Assembly: GCF_004340875.1 (NCBI RefSeq)
Contig: NZ_SLXQ01000005.1
Location: forward strand, 62,001 to 126,000
Direction: 5' to 3'
DNA from: Tamaricihabitans halophyticus
GTDB taxonomy: Bacteria; Actinomycetota; Actinomycetes; Mycobacteriales; Pseudonocardiaceae
Length of the DNA stretch: 64,000 nt
Shown: positions 25,360 through 34,965 of the stretch, one piece after another
How positions within the stretch are numbered: position 1 is the stretch's first letter
Layout: each line of letters starts with the position of its first letter
Translations under genes and position numbers: made by a program
Notes under the pieces: model-generated
Told to the model about the DNA's origin: nothing
The model's database searches: none
Seen by the model: the letters and a program-made list of their open reading frames with translations, nothing else

Positions 25360-26006
25360 CGCAGCACCGCCGCCATATCCCGGACCGCGCGCAGCGTGCC
25401 GCGAACGGACCCAGACACCTTCGAGGTCGTACCGGCGGCGCGCTCCCGGTAGGGCACGGCCATCTCGGTGACTCGCCAGCCGGCCCGCGCGGCCAGCAGC
25501 AGAAGCTCGAGCGGATAGCCGAACGCCCGATCCCGGACGTCCAGGTCGAGTAGCGCCTGCCTGCGGAGCACTCGCATCGGCGCGATGTCGTGCACCGGAA
25601 GGCCGCGGCGGCGCAGTAGCCTTGCCAGCACCGCGTTGCCAGCGCGAGCATGCCACGGCCATGCCTCGCGAACCGTGGGTACCCGCCGGCCAGCGACCAG
25701 ATCGGCGCCACCAGTAGCCACGGGGCCGACCAGTCGAGGCAGCAGGTGCGGATCAAGTGAACCGTCCGCGTCCATAAAGCACACGATCGAGCTTTCCGCG
25801 TGCAGCAGTCCGGTGTGGACGGCGGCGCCGTAACCCTTGCTCTGTTCGTGTACCACGGTGGCACCGTGCCGGGCGGCAATCATCGGTGAGTAGTCCGTAG
25901 ACCCGTTGTCCACGACGATCGCCCGGTAGCCGTCCGGTATGGCGCCGAGTACGCCGGGAAGTGCCGCCGCCTCATTGAGACACGGGAGCACGACATCGAT
26001 GGGCAT
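25356..26006 (-). CDS. Glycosyltransferase family 2 protein
   Basis: This is a 216-residue GT-A enzyme with IDVVLPCLNEAAALPGVL, YRAIVVDNGSTDYSP, the DxD motif in CFMDADGSLDP, and a GADLVAGRR segment, resembling DPM/dolichyl-phosphate or undecaprenyl-phosphate sugar transferases. It has no C-terminal membrane helices. It is the first gene of the five-gene minus-strand operon (26006 to 22458), divergent from a membrane protein and two-component operon. A lipid-phosphate or glycolipid acceptor is plausible. Confidence 0.88.
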   Translation of the reverse strand: MPIDVVLPCLNEAAALPGVLGAIPDGYRAIVVDNGSTDYSPMIAARHGATVVHEQSKGYGAAVHTGLLHAESSIVCFMDADGSLDPHLLPRLVGPVATGGADLVAGRRVPTVREAWPWHARAGNAVLARLLRRRGLPVHDIAPMRVLRRQALLDLDVRDRAFGYPLELLLLAARAGWRVTEMAVPYRERAAGTTSKVSGSVRGTLRAVRDMAAVLR

Positions 26007-26052
26007 ATCGTGAACGTAGACCGGTGCCGCGGCACGCAGAACCCTTGTGGTG

Positions 26053-26099
26053 CTTACCGAATTATGACGGCGCGGCAGATCTTACGAAGTCCTGACGGC
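26053..26099. promoter_or_regulatory. Direct-repeat operator between the divergent glycosyltransferase and two-component operons
   Basis: CTTAC-N7-TGACGGC occurs at 26053-26071 and again at 26081-26099, the same 19-bp length each time, 28 bp start to start. Direct repeats of this size are typical OmpR-family sites. The neighbouring response regulator is the likely ligand, co-controlling both operons. Confidence 0.55.
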
Positions 26100-26146
26100 T
26101 TGCCGGACAGCCTGCCGATCGGGCACGCAGCGGTTACCGTGCGGCC

Positions 26147-27499
26147 GTGGTCGTCTCTCCAACCAAGCCCGTCCGGCAGGGCCACCGCGCGGACCTGATC
26201 GCCGTCGCGGTGGCGGCCGTATTGCTGATCACCGCCAGCGTGGTTGGCGTACTGCTCAACCGGCCGGATTCCGGGGTGCTCATCCACGCAAACGCGCCGC
26301 CCATCTACGGCAGGCTGGCTCCGCACCTTGGTCCGGGAACCCCGCTGGCCGTGCTGTTGCTGATCGCCGTCGTCGTCTGGGGGCCGACGCTCGCCGCGCG
26401 ACTGTCCTGGCGCCGGCTGCTTGGCGCCGGCTACCTGGCCGCGGTGGCGTGGACGCTTGCACTGGCCATGGTGGACGGTTGGCAGGCAGGGATCGTCAAC
26501 CGGCTGACCCATCGGACCGAGTATCTGCACGAGGTGCCGGGGATCACCGATATCGGGGTGTTCCTGCGGACATTCGTCGAGCGGATCTCACTGGATAATC
26601 CCGATTTCTGGACCACGCATGTGTCGGGGCACCCGCCAGGAGCGACGCTGAGTTACGTCTGGCTGGATCGGCTCGGGCTATCCGGTGGTGGCGCCGCAGG
26701 GCTGGTGACCATCTTGATCGGTTGTCTCACCGCGGTGGCGGTACCTGTGACCATGCGCGAGCTGGGGGCAAGCGAACAGGCTCGAGCTAGCCTGCCGTTC
26801 ATCGCGTTGTTTCCTGGCGCGGTCTGGGTTGGCGTATCCGCGGACGGCCTGTTCGCCGGGGTGGCCTCGCTAGGGCTGGCGTTGTTCGTGTTTGGTGCGC
26901 GGCGCTGGCGTCCACTGTGTCTTCCCGCCGGCATGGTTCTCGGGTTTGCTTTGTACCTTTCCTATGGACTTGTCCTGTTTGGCGTATTGGTATTCGTTGC
27001 GTGGCTGCTGTTCCGCGATGCGGCTTCGCTGGTACTCGGGCTGGCCGGGGTGGCCAGCGTGGTCGTCGCCTTCGCCCTTGCCGGCTTCTGGTGGTACGAC
27101 GGTTATCAGGCCCTCGTCACGCGGTACTACCAGGGATTCGGTGGGGAACGACCGTACGCGTACTGGGTGTGGGCGAACCTGGCCAGCGTCCTGGTGGTGA
27201 TCGGCCCGGCCGCCGTTGCCGGGATGCGGCGGGTGCTCGCCAGATTGCCGGACTCGTGGCGAGTGCGTGGTTTCGCGGCGAAGCCAGTCGTGCTGCTCTG
27301 TCTCGCCGCGCTGGTTGCCATCCTGCTCGCGGATCTGTCCGGCTTGTCCAAGGCCGAGGTGGAGCGGATTTGGCTACCCTTCGCGGTATGGCTGCTGCCC
27401 GCGACGGCGCTGCTGCCCGCGGCCTCGGCACGGTGGTGGCTGGCAGGGCAGGGCATCGTCGCGCTCGCGGTGAATCACCTGCTGTGGATCCCGTGGTGA
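26147..27499 (+). CDS. Polytopic membrane protein, possible GT-C-like glycosyltransferase
   Basis: The 450-residue protein has about ten hydrophobic helices. Between the first two or three lies a long loop with ERISLDNPDFWTTHVSGHPP, including a histidine- and proline-rich HVSGHPPG motif. The GT-C fold (mannosyl/arabinosyltransferases using polyprenyl donors) has a similar layout, but the acidic motif expected in the first loop is not certain. GTG 26147 is the only sensible start. A response regulator follows at 15 bp, so it is co-transcribed with the sensor system that faces the glycosyltransferase operon. Confidence 0.7.
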   Translation: MVVSPTKPVRQGHRADLIAVAVAAVLLITASVVGVLLNRPDSGVLIHANAPPIYGRLAPHLGPGTPLAVLLLIAVVVWGPTLAARLSWRRLLGAGYLAAVAWTLALAMVDGWQAGIVNRLTHRTEYLHEVPGITDIGVFLRTFVERISLDNPDFWTTHVSGHPPGATLSYVWLDRLGLSGGGAAGLVTILIGCLTAVAVPVTMRELGASEQARASLPFIALFPGAVWVGVSADGLFAGVASLGLALFVFGARRWRPLCLPAGMVLGFALYLSYGLVLFGVLVFVAWLLFRDAASLVLGLAGVASVVVAFALAGFWWYDGYQALVTRYYQGFGGERPYAYWVWANLASVLVVIGPAAVAGMRRVLARLPDSWRVRGFAAKPVVLLCLAALVAILLADLSGLSKAEVERIWLPFAVWLLPATALLPAASARWWLAGQGIVALAVNHLLWIPW

Positions 27500-27513
27500 G
27501 GTAGGCGAACGAG

Positions 27514-28242
27514 ATGGCAACGGATGGCACGGCGCGACCGGCTGGCACGGTGCTCGTGGTAGACGATGACGCGACGATGCGGGATGTGCTCCAGCGATAT
27601 CTGGAAGCCGCCGGGCACCACGTGCGGCTGGCTGCCGACGGGGCCGAAGCCCTGCGGATGTTCGCCGAGCAGGAGCCCGATCTGATCGTCCTGGACGTGA
27701 TGATGCCGGGGATGGATGGCCTCGAGGTGTGCCGTCGCCTACGGCTGCGCAGCATGGTTCCGGTCATCATGCTGACCGCGCTCGGGCAGGAAGAGAACCG
27801 GATCGCCGGCCTCGCGCTCGGTGCGGACGACTACGTGACCAAACCGTTCTCCCCGAGGGAACTCGCGCTACGGGTGGGTTCGGTGCTGCGCAGAGCCCGC
27901 GGACCGCAGGCAACATCCTCGGCCGCGGCGGTGACCGAGCTGCGGGATGGCGATCTGCGGCTGGACTCGGCCGCGCGAACGGCCACTCGCGACGGTCTGG
28001 AACTCAGTCTGACGGTGCGCGAGTTCGAACTCCTCGCGTTCTTCATCGGTAACCCGGGGACCGCGTTCAGCAGGGCCGAGTTGTTGGAACGGGTATGGGG
28101 CTGGGACTTCGGCGACCAGTCCACGGTAACCGTCCATGTGCGACGGTTGCGGGAGAAGGTTGAAGTGGATCCCGCGAAACCGAAGCGGATCGCCACGGTG
28201 TGGGGCGTTGGCTACCGATACGACCCGGTGGTGCCGCGATGA
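27514..28242 (+). CDS. OmpR-family response regulator
   Basis: This 242-residue regulator has a receiver with the phospho-acceptor Asp61 ([17 protein letters not shown]), Thr in MLTALGQ and Lys in [10 protein letters not shown], and a winged-helix effector ([20 protein letters not shown] ... [13 protein letters not shown] ... WGVGYRYD). It is coupled to the histidine kinase by ATGA and follows the membrane protein gene. Direct repeats at 26053-26099 are the probable binding site. Confidence 0.92.
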   Translation: MATDGTARPAGTVLVVDDDATMRDVLQRYLEAAGHHVRLAADGAEALRMFAEQEPDLIVLDVMMPGMDGLEVCRRLRLRSMVPVIMLTALGQEENRIAGLALGADDYVTKPFSPRELALRVGSVLRRARGPQATSSAAAVTELRDGDLRLDSAARTATRDGLELSLTVREFELLAFFIGNPGTAFSRAELLERVWGWDFGDQSTVTVHVRRLREKVEVDPAKPKRIATVWGVGYRYDPVVPR

Positions 28243-29291
28243 TCGATCCCGATGAGCCCACGCGGGACATGATCCAGCATATTCTGCACATCCTGCCGTT
28301 CGCGCTCGCTTTCGTGTTACCTATCGTGTTGCTCGGCGCGTTGCTGCTTTGGCTGCTGCGCAACAGATCGCTCGCGGCGACCATGTCGGTCCTTGTGCTG
28401 ATGCCGATCCTCGCGATGGTGATCGGCGTGCTGGGGATCAGCGGGTTCATGTTCAACCCGACGCTGACCACCATGCTGATCGTTTGTCTGATCGTCGCGT
28501 TGGTGACCGTGCTTCCGGGACTGTGGATCGGCCGCTCGATCGCCAAACGCAGCGTCTGGGAGCGCGAAGCCAGGGAGCGCGAGCGGGCGGCCGAGACTTC
28601 CCGGCGCGAGCTTGTCGCCTGGATCAGCCACGATCTACGTAGCCCGCTGGCAGGGATCAGGGCGATGGGCGAGGCGCTCGCCGATGGCGTCGTGGCGAAA
28701 CCGGATGACGTCGCGGACTACGCGCAGCGGATCAGCGGTGAGGCAACCAGGCTCTCCGGCATGGTGGACGATCTCTTCGAGCTGTCGAGGATCACCGCGG
28801 GAGCGTTGCGGCTCACCATGTCCGAGATACCGCTACACGAAGTGGTTTCCGAGGCGCTGGCCGGTCAGCAGCAGGTTGCCCAGGAACAGCGGATCAGGCT
28901 GCAGGCCGACGCGCACGCCTGGCCGGTGGTACTCGGCAGCGATCCGGAACTCGCGCGGGTGGTGCGCAATCTGGTGTCCAATGCCATCCGGCATACGCCA
29001 CCGGATGGCGCGGTCGCGGTGCGGATCGGCGTTTCCGGCGCGGAGGCGGTGATCGCGGTTGATGACTGCTGCGGCGGTATCCCCGATGATGAGCTGCCGA
29101 GGGTGTTCGACGTGGCGTTCCGGGGTACCGCGGCACGTACCCCGGAACGGGCGGTAACCGGTCCGGCAAGTACCGGACTCGGCCTGGCGATCGCGAAGGG
29201 ACTGGTGGAGGCGCATCGCGGGCGGATCGCGGTGCGTAACCATGGTCCCGGCTGTCGATTCGAGGTGTGGCTGCCGATGGCCACCAGTTAG
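28239..29291 (+). CDS. Membrane sensor histidine kinase
   Basis: The 350-residue kinase has three tightly spaced membrane helices (about 19-40, 47-69, 77-98) with almost no extracytoplasmic loop, so it senses within the membrane or through a partner. A short linker leads to the HisKA phospho-acceptor His131 ([14 protein letters not shown]) and the HATPase domain with [19 protein letters not shown] and [19 protein letters not shown] 28239 overlaps the response regulator stop. The missing sensory domain makes the polytopic protein two genes upstream a candidate signal partner. Confidence 0.92.
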   Translation: MIDPDEPTRDMIQHILHILPFALAFVLPIVLLGALLLWLLRNRSLAATMSVLVLMPILAMVIGVLGISGFMFNPTLTTMLIVCLIVALVTVLPGLWIGRSIAKRSVWEREARERERAAETSRRELVAWISHDLRSPLAGIRAMGEALADGVVAKPDDVADYAQRISGEATRLSGMVDDLFELSRITAGALRLTMSEIPLHEVVSEALAGQQQVAQEQRIRLQADAHAWPVVLGSDPELARVVRNLVSNAIRHTPPDGAVAVRIGVSGAEAVIAVDDCCGGIPDDELPRVFDVAFRGTAARTPERAVTGPASTGLGLAIAKGLVEAHRGRIAVRNHGPGCRFEVWLPMATS

Positions 29292-30589
29292 TGCATGGCG
29301 GCGGGGAGCCGGGCGAACGCCTCGGCGAGGATGCCAAGTGCCGTCTCCAGCTCGTCCGGGGTCAAGGTCATCGGCGGCGCCAGCCGGAGCACATTCCCAT
29401 GCAGCCCACCCTTGCCAATCAGTAGCCCGAGTTCGCGGGCGTGCTCGAGCACCTCGCTGGCCATATCCGGCGCGGGGTCCTTGCCGCCCGGTACCACCAG
29501 CTCAACGCCCGCCATCAGGCCCTTGCCCCGCACGTCGCCGATGACCGCGTACCGCTCCCGCAGCGCGTGCAGTCCGGCGTGTAGCCGCGCGCCAAGCTGG
29601 GCCGCGTTCGCCTGCAGGTCGTAGTCGAGCAGATAGTTCAGCGTGGCAAGGGCGCCCGTTGTGGACACCGGGTTGCCGCCGAAGGTGGACAGCGAATTGG
29701 CGGTCAGGCAGTCCATCAGCTCGCCCCTGGCGACCACCCCGCCGATCGCCAGGCCGTTGCCAAGCCCCTTCGCGAAGGTCAGCGCGTCCGGAACCACGTC
29801 GTGCGCTTGGATCCCCCAGAAATGTGTCCCGGTGCGGCCCCAGCCGGTTTGCACCTCGTCCGAGATGAACAAGATGCCGTACTCGTCGAGTACTTCCCGC
29901 ATCGCGGCGAACAGTCCGTCCGGCGGCGTGGCGAAACCACCGACACCCTGAATGGGCTCGGCGATCAGGCAGGCCACGTCGCCTGCGGTGGTTGTTTCCA
30001 GCACGTCCCGCAGATCGGCCACGCAGGCGGCGATGTAGTCGGCGTCCGAGTAGTCCGCGAAGGGGCTGCGATACCGGTATCCGCCGTGCACATAGCTGAC
30101 CTTCACCGGGGAAAGCGAACTGGCCGACCAGCCACGGTTGCCGGTGATTCCCACGGTAGCGAAGGCCCGTCCGTGGTAGGAGTTGCGCAGCGCGAGTACC
30201 TGATTGCTGCGGCGGTACTGGGTGGCGAGCATCAGCGCGGTCTCGTTCGCCTCGGTGCCCGAATTGGTGAAGAACACCTTCGCGTCCGGGATCCCGGACA
30301 GCTCGGCGATCCGTTCGGCCAGCTCGACCTGCTTACGGATCAGGTACAGCGTGGAGGTGTGTAGCACCCCGGTGTCCAGCTGTTTGCGTACCGCGTCGGA
30401 GATTTCCGGGATGTCGTAGCCGATTGCGTTGGTCAGGATCCCCGCGAAGAAGTCGAGGTAGGTCTTGCCGTTCGCGTCGGTCACGTGCCGGCCGGCGGCG
30501 TGCACGATCTCGATCGGATCCGCGTAGTACAGCGCCAGCCAGTTCGGCATGACCCTGCGGTGTCGGTCGATCAGTCTGTCCTCGGCCAT
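29288..30589 (-). CDS. Class III (omega) aminotransferase, probable beta-alanine/aminoisobutyrate aminotransferase
   Basis: The 433-residue PLP enzyme has the class III pattern: [78 protein letters not shown] and the PLP-lysine in [16 protein letters not shown]. Sequence and length fit the AGXT2-like group acting on beta-alanine or 3-aminoisobutyrate with pyruvate or glyoxylate. It is divergent from the PucR regulator and next to pyrimidine-degradation genes, so it probably removes the amino group from the final product of that pathway. ATG 30589 has GGGAGG upstream. Confidence 0.88.
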   Translation of the reverse strand: MAEDRLIDRHRRVMPNWLALYYADPIEIVHAAGRHVTDANGKTYLDFFAGILTNAIGYDIPEISDAVRKQLDTGVLHTSTLYLIRKQVELAERIAELSGIPDAKVFFTNSGTEANETALMLATQYRRSNQVLALRNSYHGRAFATVGITGNRGWSASSLSPVKVSYVHGGYRYRSPFADYSDADYIAACVADLRDVLETTTAGDVACLIAEPIQGVGGFATPPDGLFAAMREVLDEYGILFISDEVQTGWGRTGTHFWGIQAHDVVPDALTFAKGLGNGLAIGGVVARGELMDCLTANSLSTFGGNPVSTTGALATLNYLLDYDLQANAAQLGARLHAGLHALRERYAVIGDVRGKGLMAGVELVVPGGKDPAPDMASEVLEHARELGLLIGKGGLHGNVLRLAPPMTLTPDELETALGILAEAFARLPAAMH

Positions 30590-30719
30590 CCGGTCCTCCC
30601 GCGATTGACCAGCTGAACTCGGTCCACCCGAGTGTGCCGAGCGAGCCGGGTGCCCCGCCAGCGACAAGATGTATCGCCAGCGCGGCGTCGAGCTGACATT
30701 CTGTTCACGGAGGTGAGTG

Positions 30720-32375
30720 ATGTATCCGACAGTTTCGGATGTACTTGCCCTGCCCGTGGTCCAGGACGGCAAACCCACCGTGGTCGCCGGGGCCGTTCGG
30801 CTGACCAACCGGGTGCGCTGGGTGCATGTTGCCGAGGTGGCTGATCTGGCGCATCTGCTTCGCGGCAATGAACTGGTGCTAACCACCGGGATCGCGCTGC
30901 CGGACGACGACGGCGGGCTGGCCCGGTATGTCGACGAACTCGCCAAGGTCGGCGCGGCGGGGGTGGTCGTCGAGCTGCTGCGGCACTGGAGTGAGCAGCT
31001 GCCCGAGGCGTTGGTCGCCGCCGCGCAGCGCCACCAGCTGCCGTTGATCACGCTGGCAAGGGAGACCAGGTTCGTCTCGGTGACCGAAGCCGTGGCCGAG
31101 CAGATCGTGGCCGCCCAGGTCGCCGAACTGCGCGCGGCTGAGGAGATCCACCAGACCTTCACCGCGCTGACCGTGGCTGGTGCGCAACCCGCCGAGGTAC
31201 TGCGCGAGGTCGCGCAGGCCGCTGGCCTGCCGGTCGTCCTGGAAACCCTGGCGCATGAGGTGCTTGCCTACGATATGGCTGGGCAGCGCCCGACCGAACT
31301 CCTTGCCGACTGGGCCACCCGATCCCGCGCGGTGCGGCTGGCGGACACCTTGCCAGGAGCGCGATCCGGCGGGCGGACCGGTTACGACCCGCACCATGGC
31401 TGGTTGGTGACCGTGGTCGGGGCGCGCGGGCACGATTGGGGCCGGCTGGTCCTGCATTGCCCCGCGGAACCATCGCCGAGCCAGGTGGTGTTGATCGAGC
31501 GGGCGGCTTCCGCGCTCGCCGTACACCGGTTGCTGACCAGGGACGCGGAGAGCCTTGAACGGCATGCGCACCGCACCCTGCTCACCGAGATCCTTGCCGG
31601 GGCAGCGCCGGACGTGAGCGCGCGTTCGGCCGCGCTCGGGGTGCCGCTGGACAACCGGGAGCTGCTCGGCCTCGCGGTCCGGCCGAGCACCGCGACGCCG
31701 CCGGCGTCGATGACCGCGCTGGCCACCCAGGAAGTGTTGCGGGATCTGGCCGAGGCGACCGCGCTCGCCGTCCGGGACGCGCGGGTCAGCGCGCTGGTCG
31801 CGGTGGTGGATGACACCAGCGTGCGAGCGCTGCTCTCGTTGACTCCACAAGCCGACGGGGAAGCCGTGCTCACCCGGCTGGCCGACCGGATTCACCAGGC
31901 CGCGGCGAACGCGCCGCAGCGGATACCCGTGGTGGTTGGGGCCGGCACGACCGTTGCTGATCCGGCTGATGCCCGCCGGAGCCTGACCGAGGCTGATCAG
32001 GTAGCCGGCGCCGCGCTGCGGGATGGCCCGCCGGCCGTGCGCGGCTACTACCGGCTGGCCGATGTTCGGTTACGTGGCCTGCTCCAGCTGTTACGCGGCG
32101 ATGAACGGCTGAGTGCCTTCGCGGCGCGGGAGCTCGGCGCACTCCGGGAGCGGGACGCGAAATACGGCGGGCGGCTGGTGGAGATCCTGCGGCACTTCTG
32201 CGAATGCGGCGGCAACAAGTCGGCGGCCGCGGCAGCCGCGCATATGTCCCGTACCGCGTACTACCAGCAGCTGGCTAGGGTGGAGCAGGTTCTTGGCGTA
32301 TCCCTTGAAGATCCAGAGTCAGTACTTTCACTGCATGTGGCGCTGCTCGCCACGGAAACCGTCGACGCGCAATAG
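30720..32375 (+). CDS. PucR-family transcriptional regulator of purine/pyrimidine catabolism
   Basis: This 551-residue protein has an N-terminal PucR domain (YPTVSDVLALPVVQDGKPTV, VRWVHVAEVADLAHLLRGNE, LVLTTGIALPD), a central GGDEF-like/CdaR region, and a C-terminal HTH_30 domain (CGGNKSAAAAAAHMSRTAYY). PucR regulators are activators responding to nitrogenous ring compounds. ATG 30720 is six bases after GGAGG. It lies between the aminotransferase (divergent) and the permease/hydrolase genes, so it probably controls both arms. TGACATTCTGTTCA just upstream (30694-30707) is a weak dyad. Confidence 0.9.
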   Translation: MYPTVSDVLALPVVQDGKPTVVAGAVRLTNRVRWVHVAEVADLAHLLRGNELVLTTGIALPDDDGGLARYVDELAKVGAAGVVVELLRHWSEQLPEALVAAAQRHQLPLITLARETRFVSVTEAVAEQIVAAQVAELRAAEEIHQTFTALTVAGAQPAEVLREVAQAAGLPVVLETLAHEVLAYDMAGQRPTELLADWATRSRAVRLADTLPGARSGGRTGYDPHHGWLVTVVGARGHDWGRLVLHCPAEPSPSQVVLIERAASALAVHRLLTRDAESLERHAHRTLLTEILAGAAPDVSARSAALGVPLDNRELLGLAVRPSTATPPASMTALATQEVLRDLAEATALAVRDARVSALVAVVDDTSVRALLSLTPQADGEAVLTRLADRIHQAAANAPQRIPVVVGAGTTVADPADARRSLTEADQVAGAALRDGPPAVRGYYRLADVRLRGLLQLLRGDERLSAFAARELGALRERDAKYGGRLVEILRHFCECGGNKSAAAAAAHMSRTAYYQQLARVEQVLGVSLEDPESVLSLHVALLATETVDAQ

Positions 32376-32513
32376 ACAGTGTGTGCGCAAGCTGGCCGAA
32401 CAGTGCGCAGTATGCCGCTCGTCCAGCGTTGGCCGCGGGACCAGGATTTCCCAATGAGAAGCAGGGTGCTCCGTCGAACTGTCCGCCAGATGGCGGATTG
32501 CTGAGGGGCGACG

Positions 32514-34049
32514 ATGTCCGCGCCGGAAACCTCCCAAGTGTCGCATCCGGACGGTCGGGTAGAGCTGTCCGAGCCAACCGCGTTGACTGGACGGTTCGCC
32601 AATCCGGAACTCGTCCCGGTACCGATCGCCAAGCGAAAGTGGACCACCTACAACTACTTCGCGCTGTGGATGGGGATGGCGCACAACATTCCCAGCTATC
32701 TGCTTGCCTCCGGGCTGATCGCGATCGGGATGAACTGGTTGCAGGCCTTCATGACGATCACGCTAGCCAACCTCATCGTGCTCGTCCCGATGTTGCTGAA
32801 CAGCCACGCCGGCACCAAGTACGGTATTCCCTTCCCGGTATTCGCCAGGGCCTTCTACGGGGTGCGTGGCGCGAACTTCGCGGCACTGCTGCGCGCGTTC
32901 ATCGGCTGCGCCTGGTTCGGCATCCAGACCTGGGTTGGCGGGCAGGCGGTCTACGTAATCGTCGGCAAGTTCGCCGGCGACTGGTGGACGGACGCGGCGC
33001 GGATCTTCGGGCAGCCCTGGTCCATCTGGCTCGGCTTCCTGCTGTTCTGGGGATTCCAGATGGCGATCATCTGGCGCGGGATCGAGGCGGTTCGCCGGTT
33101 CGAGAACTGGACCGCGCCGCTGGTGACCGTTGGGTTCCTGTTGCTGCTTGGCTATGTGCTGATCAAGGCCGGCGGGTTCGGGCCGATTTTCTCGCAACCT
33201 TCGCAGCTCGGCTGGGGTGCGGACTTCTGGAAGGTTTTCGCGCCCTCGCTGATGGGCATGATCGCGTTCTGGGCGACGCTGTCGTTGAACATGCCGGACT
33301 TCACCCGGTTCTCGTCCAGCCAGCGCAGGCAGGTGTGGGGACAGGTACTCGGGTTGCCGACCACCATGTCCTTCATGGCGATCGTGTCCATCATGATCAC
33401 CTCGGGCGGCATCGTGCTCTACGGCGAGGCGATCTGGGATCCGGTCGAGCTGGCCAGCCGGTTCGATTCGGCCGTGGTGGTCGTGCTGGCATTGCTCGGC
33501 CTCGGCTTGGCCACGGTTTCGGCCAACCTCGCGGCGAACGTGGTGAGCCCTTCGTATGACTTCTCGAACGCGTTCCCGCGCCGGATCAGCTTCCGGGTCG
33601 GTGGTCTGATCACCGGGGTGATCGGCATCGTCATCATGCCGTGGCGGTTGATCGCCGACCCGAATATCTACATCTTCGCCTGGCTGAACTTCTACGGTGG
33701 TGTGCTCGCCGCGGTGGCCGGCGTGCTGATCGCCGGCTACTGGTTGCGGGCGAGGGCACGATTGGCGCTTGCCGAGCTGTATCGCGAGCGGGGCAGGTAC
33801 TGGTTCCGGGGTGGCTGGAACTGGCGCGCGCTGGTGGCCACGGTCATCGGCGCGGTGTTCGCGGTCGGCGGGGCTTACGGTGGGCCGTTCCCCGAGGACG
33901 GGCTGATCCCGTTGCTCAAGATGTTCTACGACTACAGCTGGGTCGCCGGATTCTTCGCGGCGATGCTGACGTATCTCGCGCTTTCCGTGTTCGGCTCCGC
34001 GGCGCGGGTGCCGAGCGAGTATGCCGGAACCGATGGTGAAAACCGATGA
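32514..34049 (+). CDS. NCS1-family nucleobase/hydantoin permease
   Basis: The 511-residue protein has 12 predicted membrane helices and NCS1/Mhp1 signatures: NYFALWMGMAHNIPSYLLAS in helix 1, GTKYGIPFPVFARAFYGVRG, an AFIGCAWFGIQTWVGGQA helix 3, and FWATLSLNMPDFTRF. NCS1 carriers import uracil, allantoin, hydantoin or cytosine with sodium or protons. It lies directly before the N-carbamoyl amidohydrolase and dihydropyrimidinase, so its substrate is likely a pyrimidine, dihydropyrimidine or 5-substituted hydantoin. Confidence 0.92.
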   Translation: MSAPETSQVSHPDGRVELSEPTALTGRFANPELVPVPIAKRKWTTYNYFALWMGMAHNIPSYLLASGLIAIGMNWLQAFMTITLANLIVLVPMLLNSHAGTKYGIPFPVFARAFYGVRGANFAALLRAFIGCAWFGIQTWVGGQAVYVIVGKFAGDWWTDAARIFGQPWSIWLGFLLFWGFQMAIIWRGIEAVRRFENWTAPLVTVGFLLLLGYVLIKAGGFGPIFSQPSQLGWGADFWKVFAPSLMGMIAFWATLSLNMPDFTRFSSSQRRQVWGQVLGLPTTMSFMAIVSIMITSGGIVLYGEAIWDPVELASRFDSAVVVVLALLGLGLATVSANLAANVVSPSYDFSNAFPRRISFRVGGLITGVIGIVIMPWRLIADPNIYIFAWLNFYGGVLAAVAGVLIAGYWLRARARLALAELYRERGRYWFRGGWNWRALVATVIGAVFAVGGAYGGPFPEDGLIPLLKMFYDYSWVAGFFAAMLTYLALSVFGSAARVPSEYAGTDGENR

Positions 34050-34062
34050 AGGAGGAGTACTG

Positions 34063-34905
34063 GTGTCGAACATCGTGCGGGCCGGCCTGGTTCAGCAGCG
34101 CTGGACCGGTGACAAGGACTCGATGATCGAGAACTCGGTGCAGGCGATCGCCAGCGCCGCCTCGCAGGGCGCGCAGGTCGTCTGCCTGCAGGAGTTGTTC
34201 TATGGTCCGTATTTCTGCCAGGTGCAGGATGTGGACTACTACTCCTACACCGAACCGATCCCGGATGGCCCGACAACGCAACTGCTGTGCGAGGTGGCGC
34301 GGCGGCACCACATCGTGATCGTCGCGCCGATGTATGAGGAGGAACAGCCGGGTATCTACTACAACACCGCGGCGGTGATCGACGCGGACGGCACCTATCT
34401 CGGTAAGTACCGGAAGAACCATTTGCCGCATCTACCGGGGTTCTGGGAGAAGTTCTACTTCCGGCCCGGCAATACCGGATACCCGATATTTGATACCGCG
34501 GTCGGGCGGATCGGCGTGTATATCTGCTATGACCGGCACTTCCCGGAAGGCTGGCGGGCACTCGGGTTGGCCGGGGCGAAGATCGTGTTCAACCCGTCGG
34601 CAACCAGCAGGGGACTTTCCGCCTACCTGTGGCGTCTTGAGCAGCCAGCAGCGGCGGTTGCCAACGAGTACTACGTGGGCGCGATCAACCGGGTAGGTAA
34701 GGAACCGTTGGGCGACAACGACTTCTATGGCCAGACCTACTTCGTGGACCCGCGTGGGCAGCTGGTCGGGGATGCCGCCTCGGATACCGAAGAGGAGGTC
34801 GTGGTGCGTGATCTCGATCTGGACAAGCTCACCGAGGTGCGCAATACCTGGGCCTTCTACCGGGATCGCCGGCCGGACAGCTATGGGCCGCTGGTCGAAC
34901 CGTAA
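34063..34905 (+). CDS. Nitrilase-superfamily N-carbamoyl amidohydrolase (beta-ureidopropionase type)
   Basis: The 280-residue enzyme has the Glu44-Lys118-Cys155 triad (CLQELFYGPYFC, LGKYRKNHLPH, GVYICYDRHFPEGWR). FYGPYFCQ and the GFWEKFYFRPG segment are characteristic of the bacterial beta-ureidopropionase/N-carbamoylputrescine amidohydrolase branch. GTG 34063 is chosen because GAAGGAGG lies just upstream; an in-frame ATG at 34021 would overlap the permease. The order permease, amidohydrolase, dihydropyrimidinase fits reductive pyrimidine catabolism, the enzyme releasing NH3 and CO2 from N-carbamoyl-beta-alanine. Confidence 0.9.
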   Translation: MSNIVRAGLVQQRWTGDKDSMIENSVQAIASAASQGAQVVCLQELFYGPYFCQVQDVDYYSYTEPIPDGPTTQLLCEVARRHHIVIVAPMYEEEQPGIYYNTAAVIDADGTYLGKYRKNHLPHLPGFWEKFYFRPGNTGYPIFDTAVGRIGVYICYDRHFPEGWRALGLAGAKIVFNPSATSRGLSAYLWRLEQPAAAVANEYYVGAINRVGKEPLGDNDFYGQTYFVDPRGQLVGDAASDTEEEVVVRDLDLDKLTEVRNTWAFYRDRRPDSYGPLVEP

Positions 34906-34965
34906 GGGCGCGGCCGAACCTGGGGTAGGCAAGACAGCGGAAACGGACGCGGAGAGGAGCTGTGC

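Noticed and set aside
30590-31162. N-terminal extension of the aminotransferase frame
   Set aside because: The extra residues are Ser/Arg-rich, run antisense to the PucR gene, and a good RBS and homologous start exist at 30589.
32763-34073. 436-residue open frame opposite the NCS1 permease
   Set aside because: It is a low-complexity charged frame antisense to a gene with clear NCS1 motifs; a mirror frame of high-GC coding DNA.
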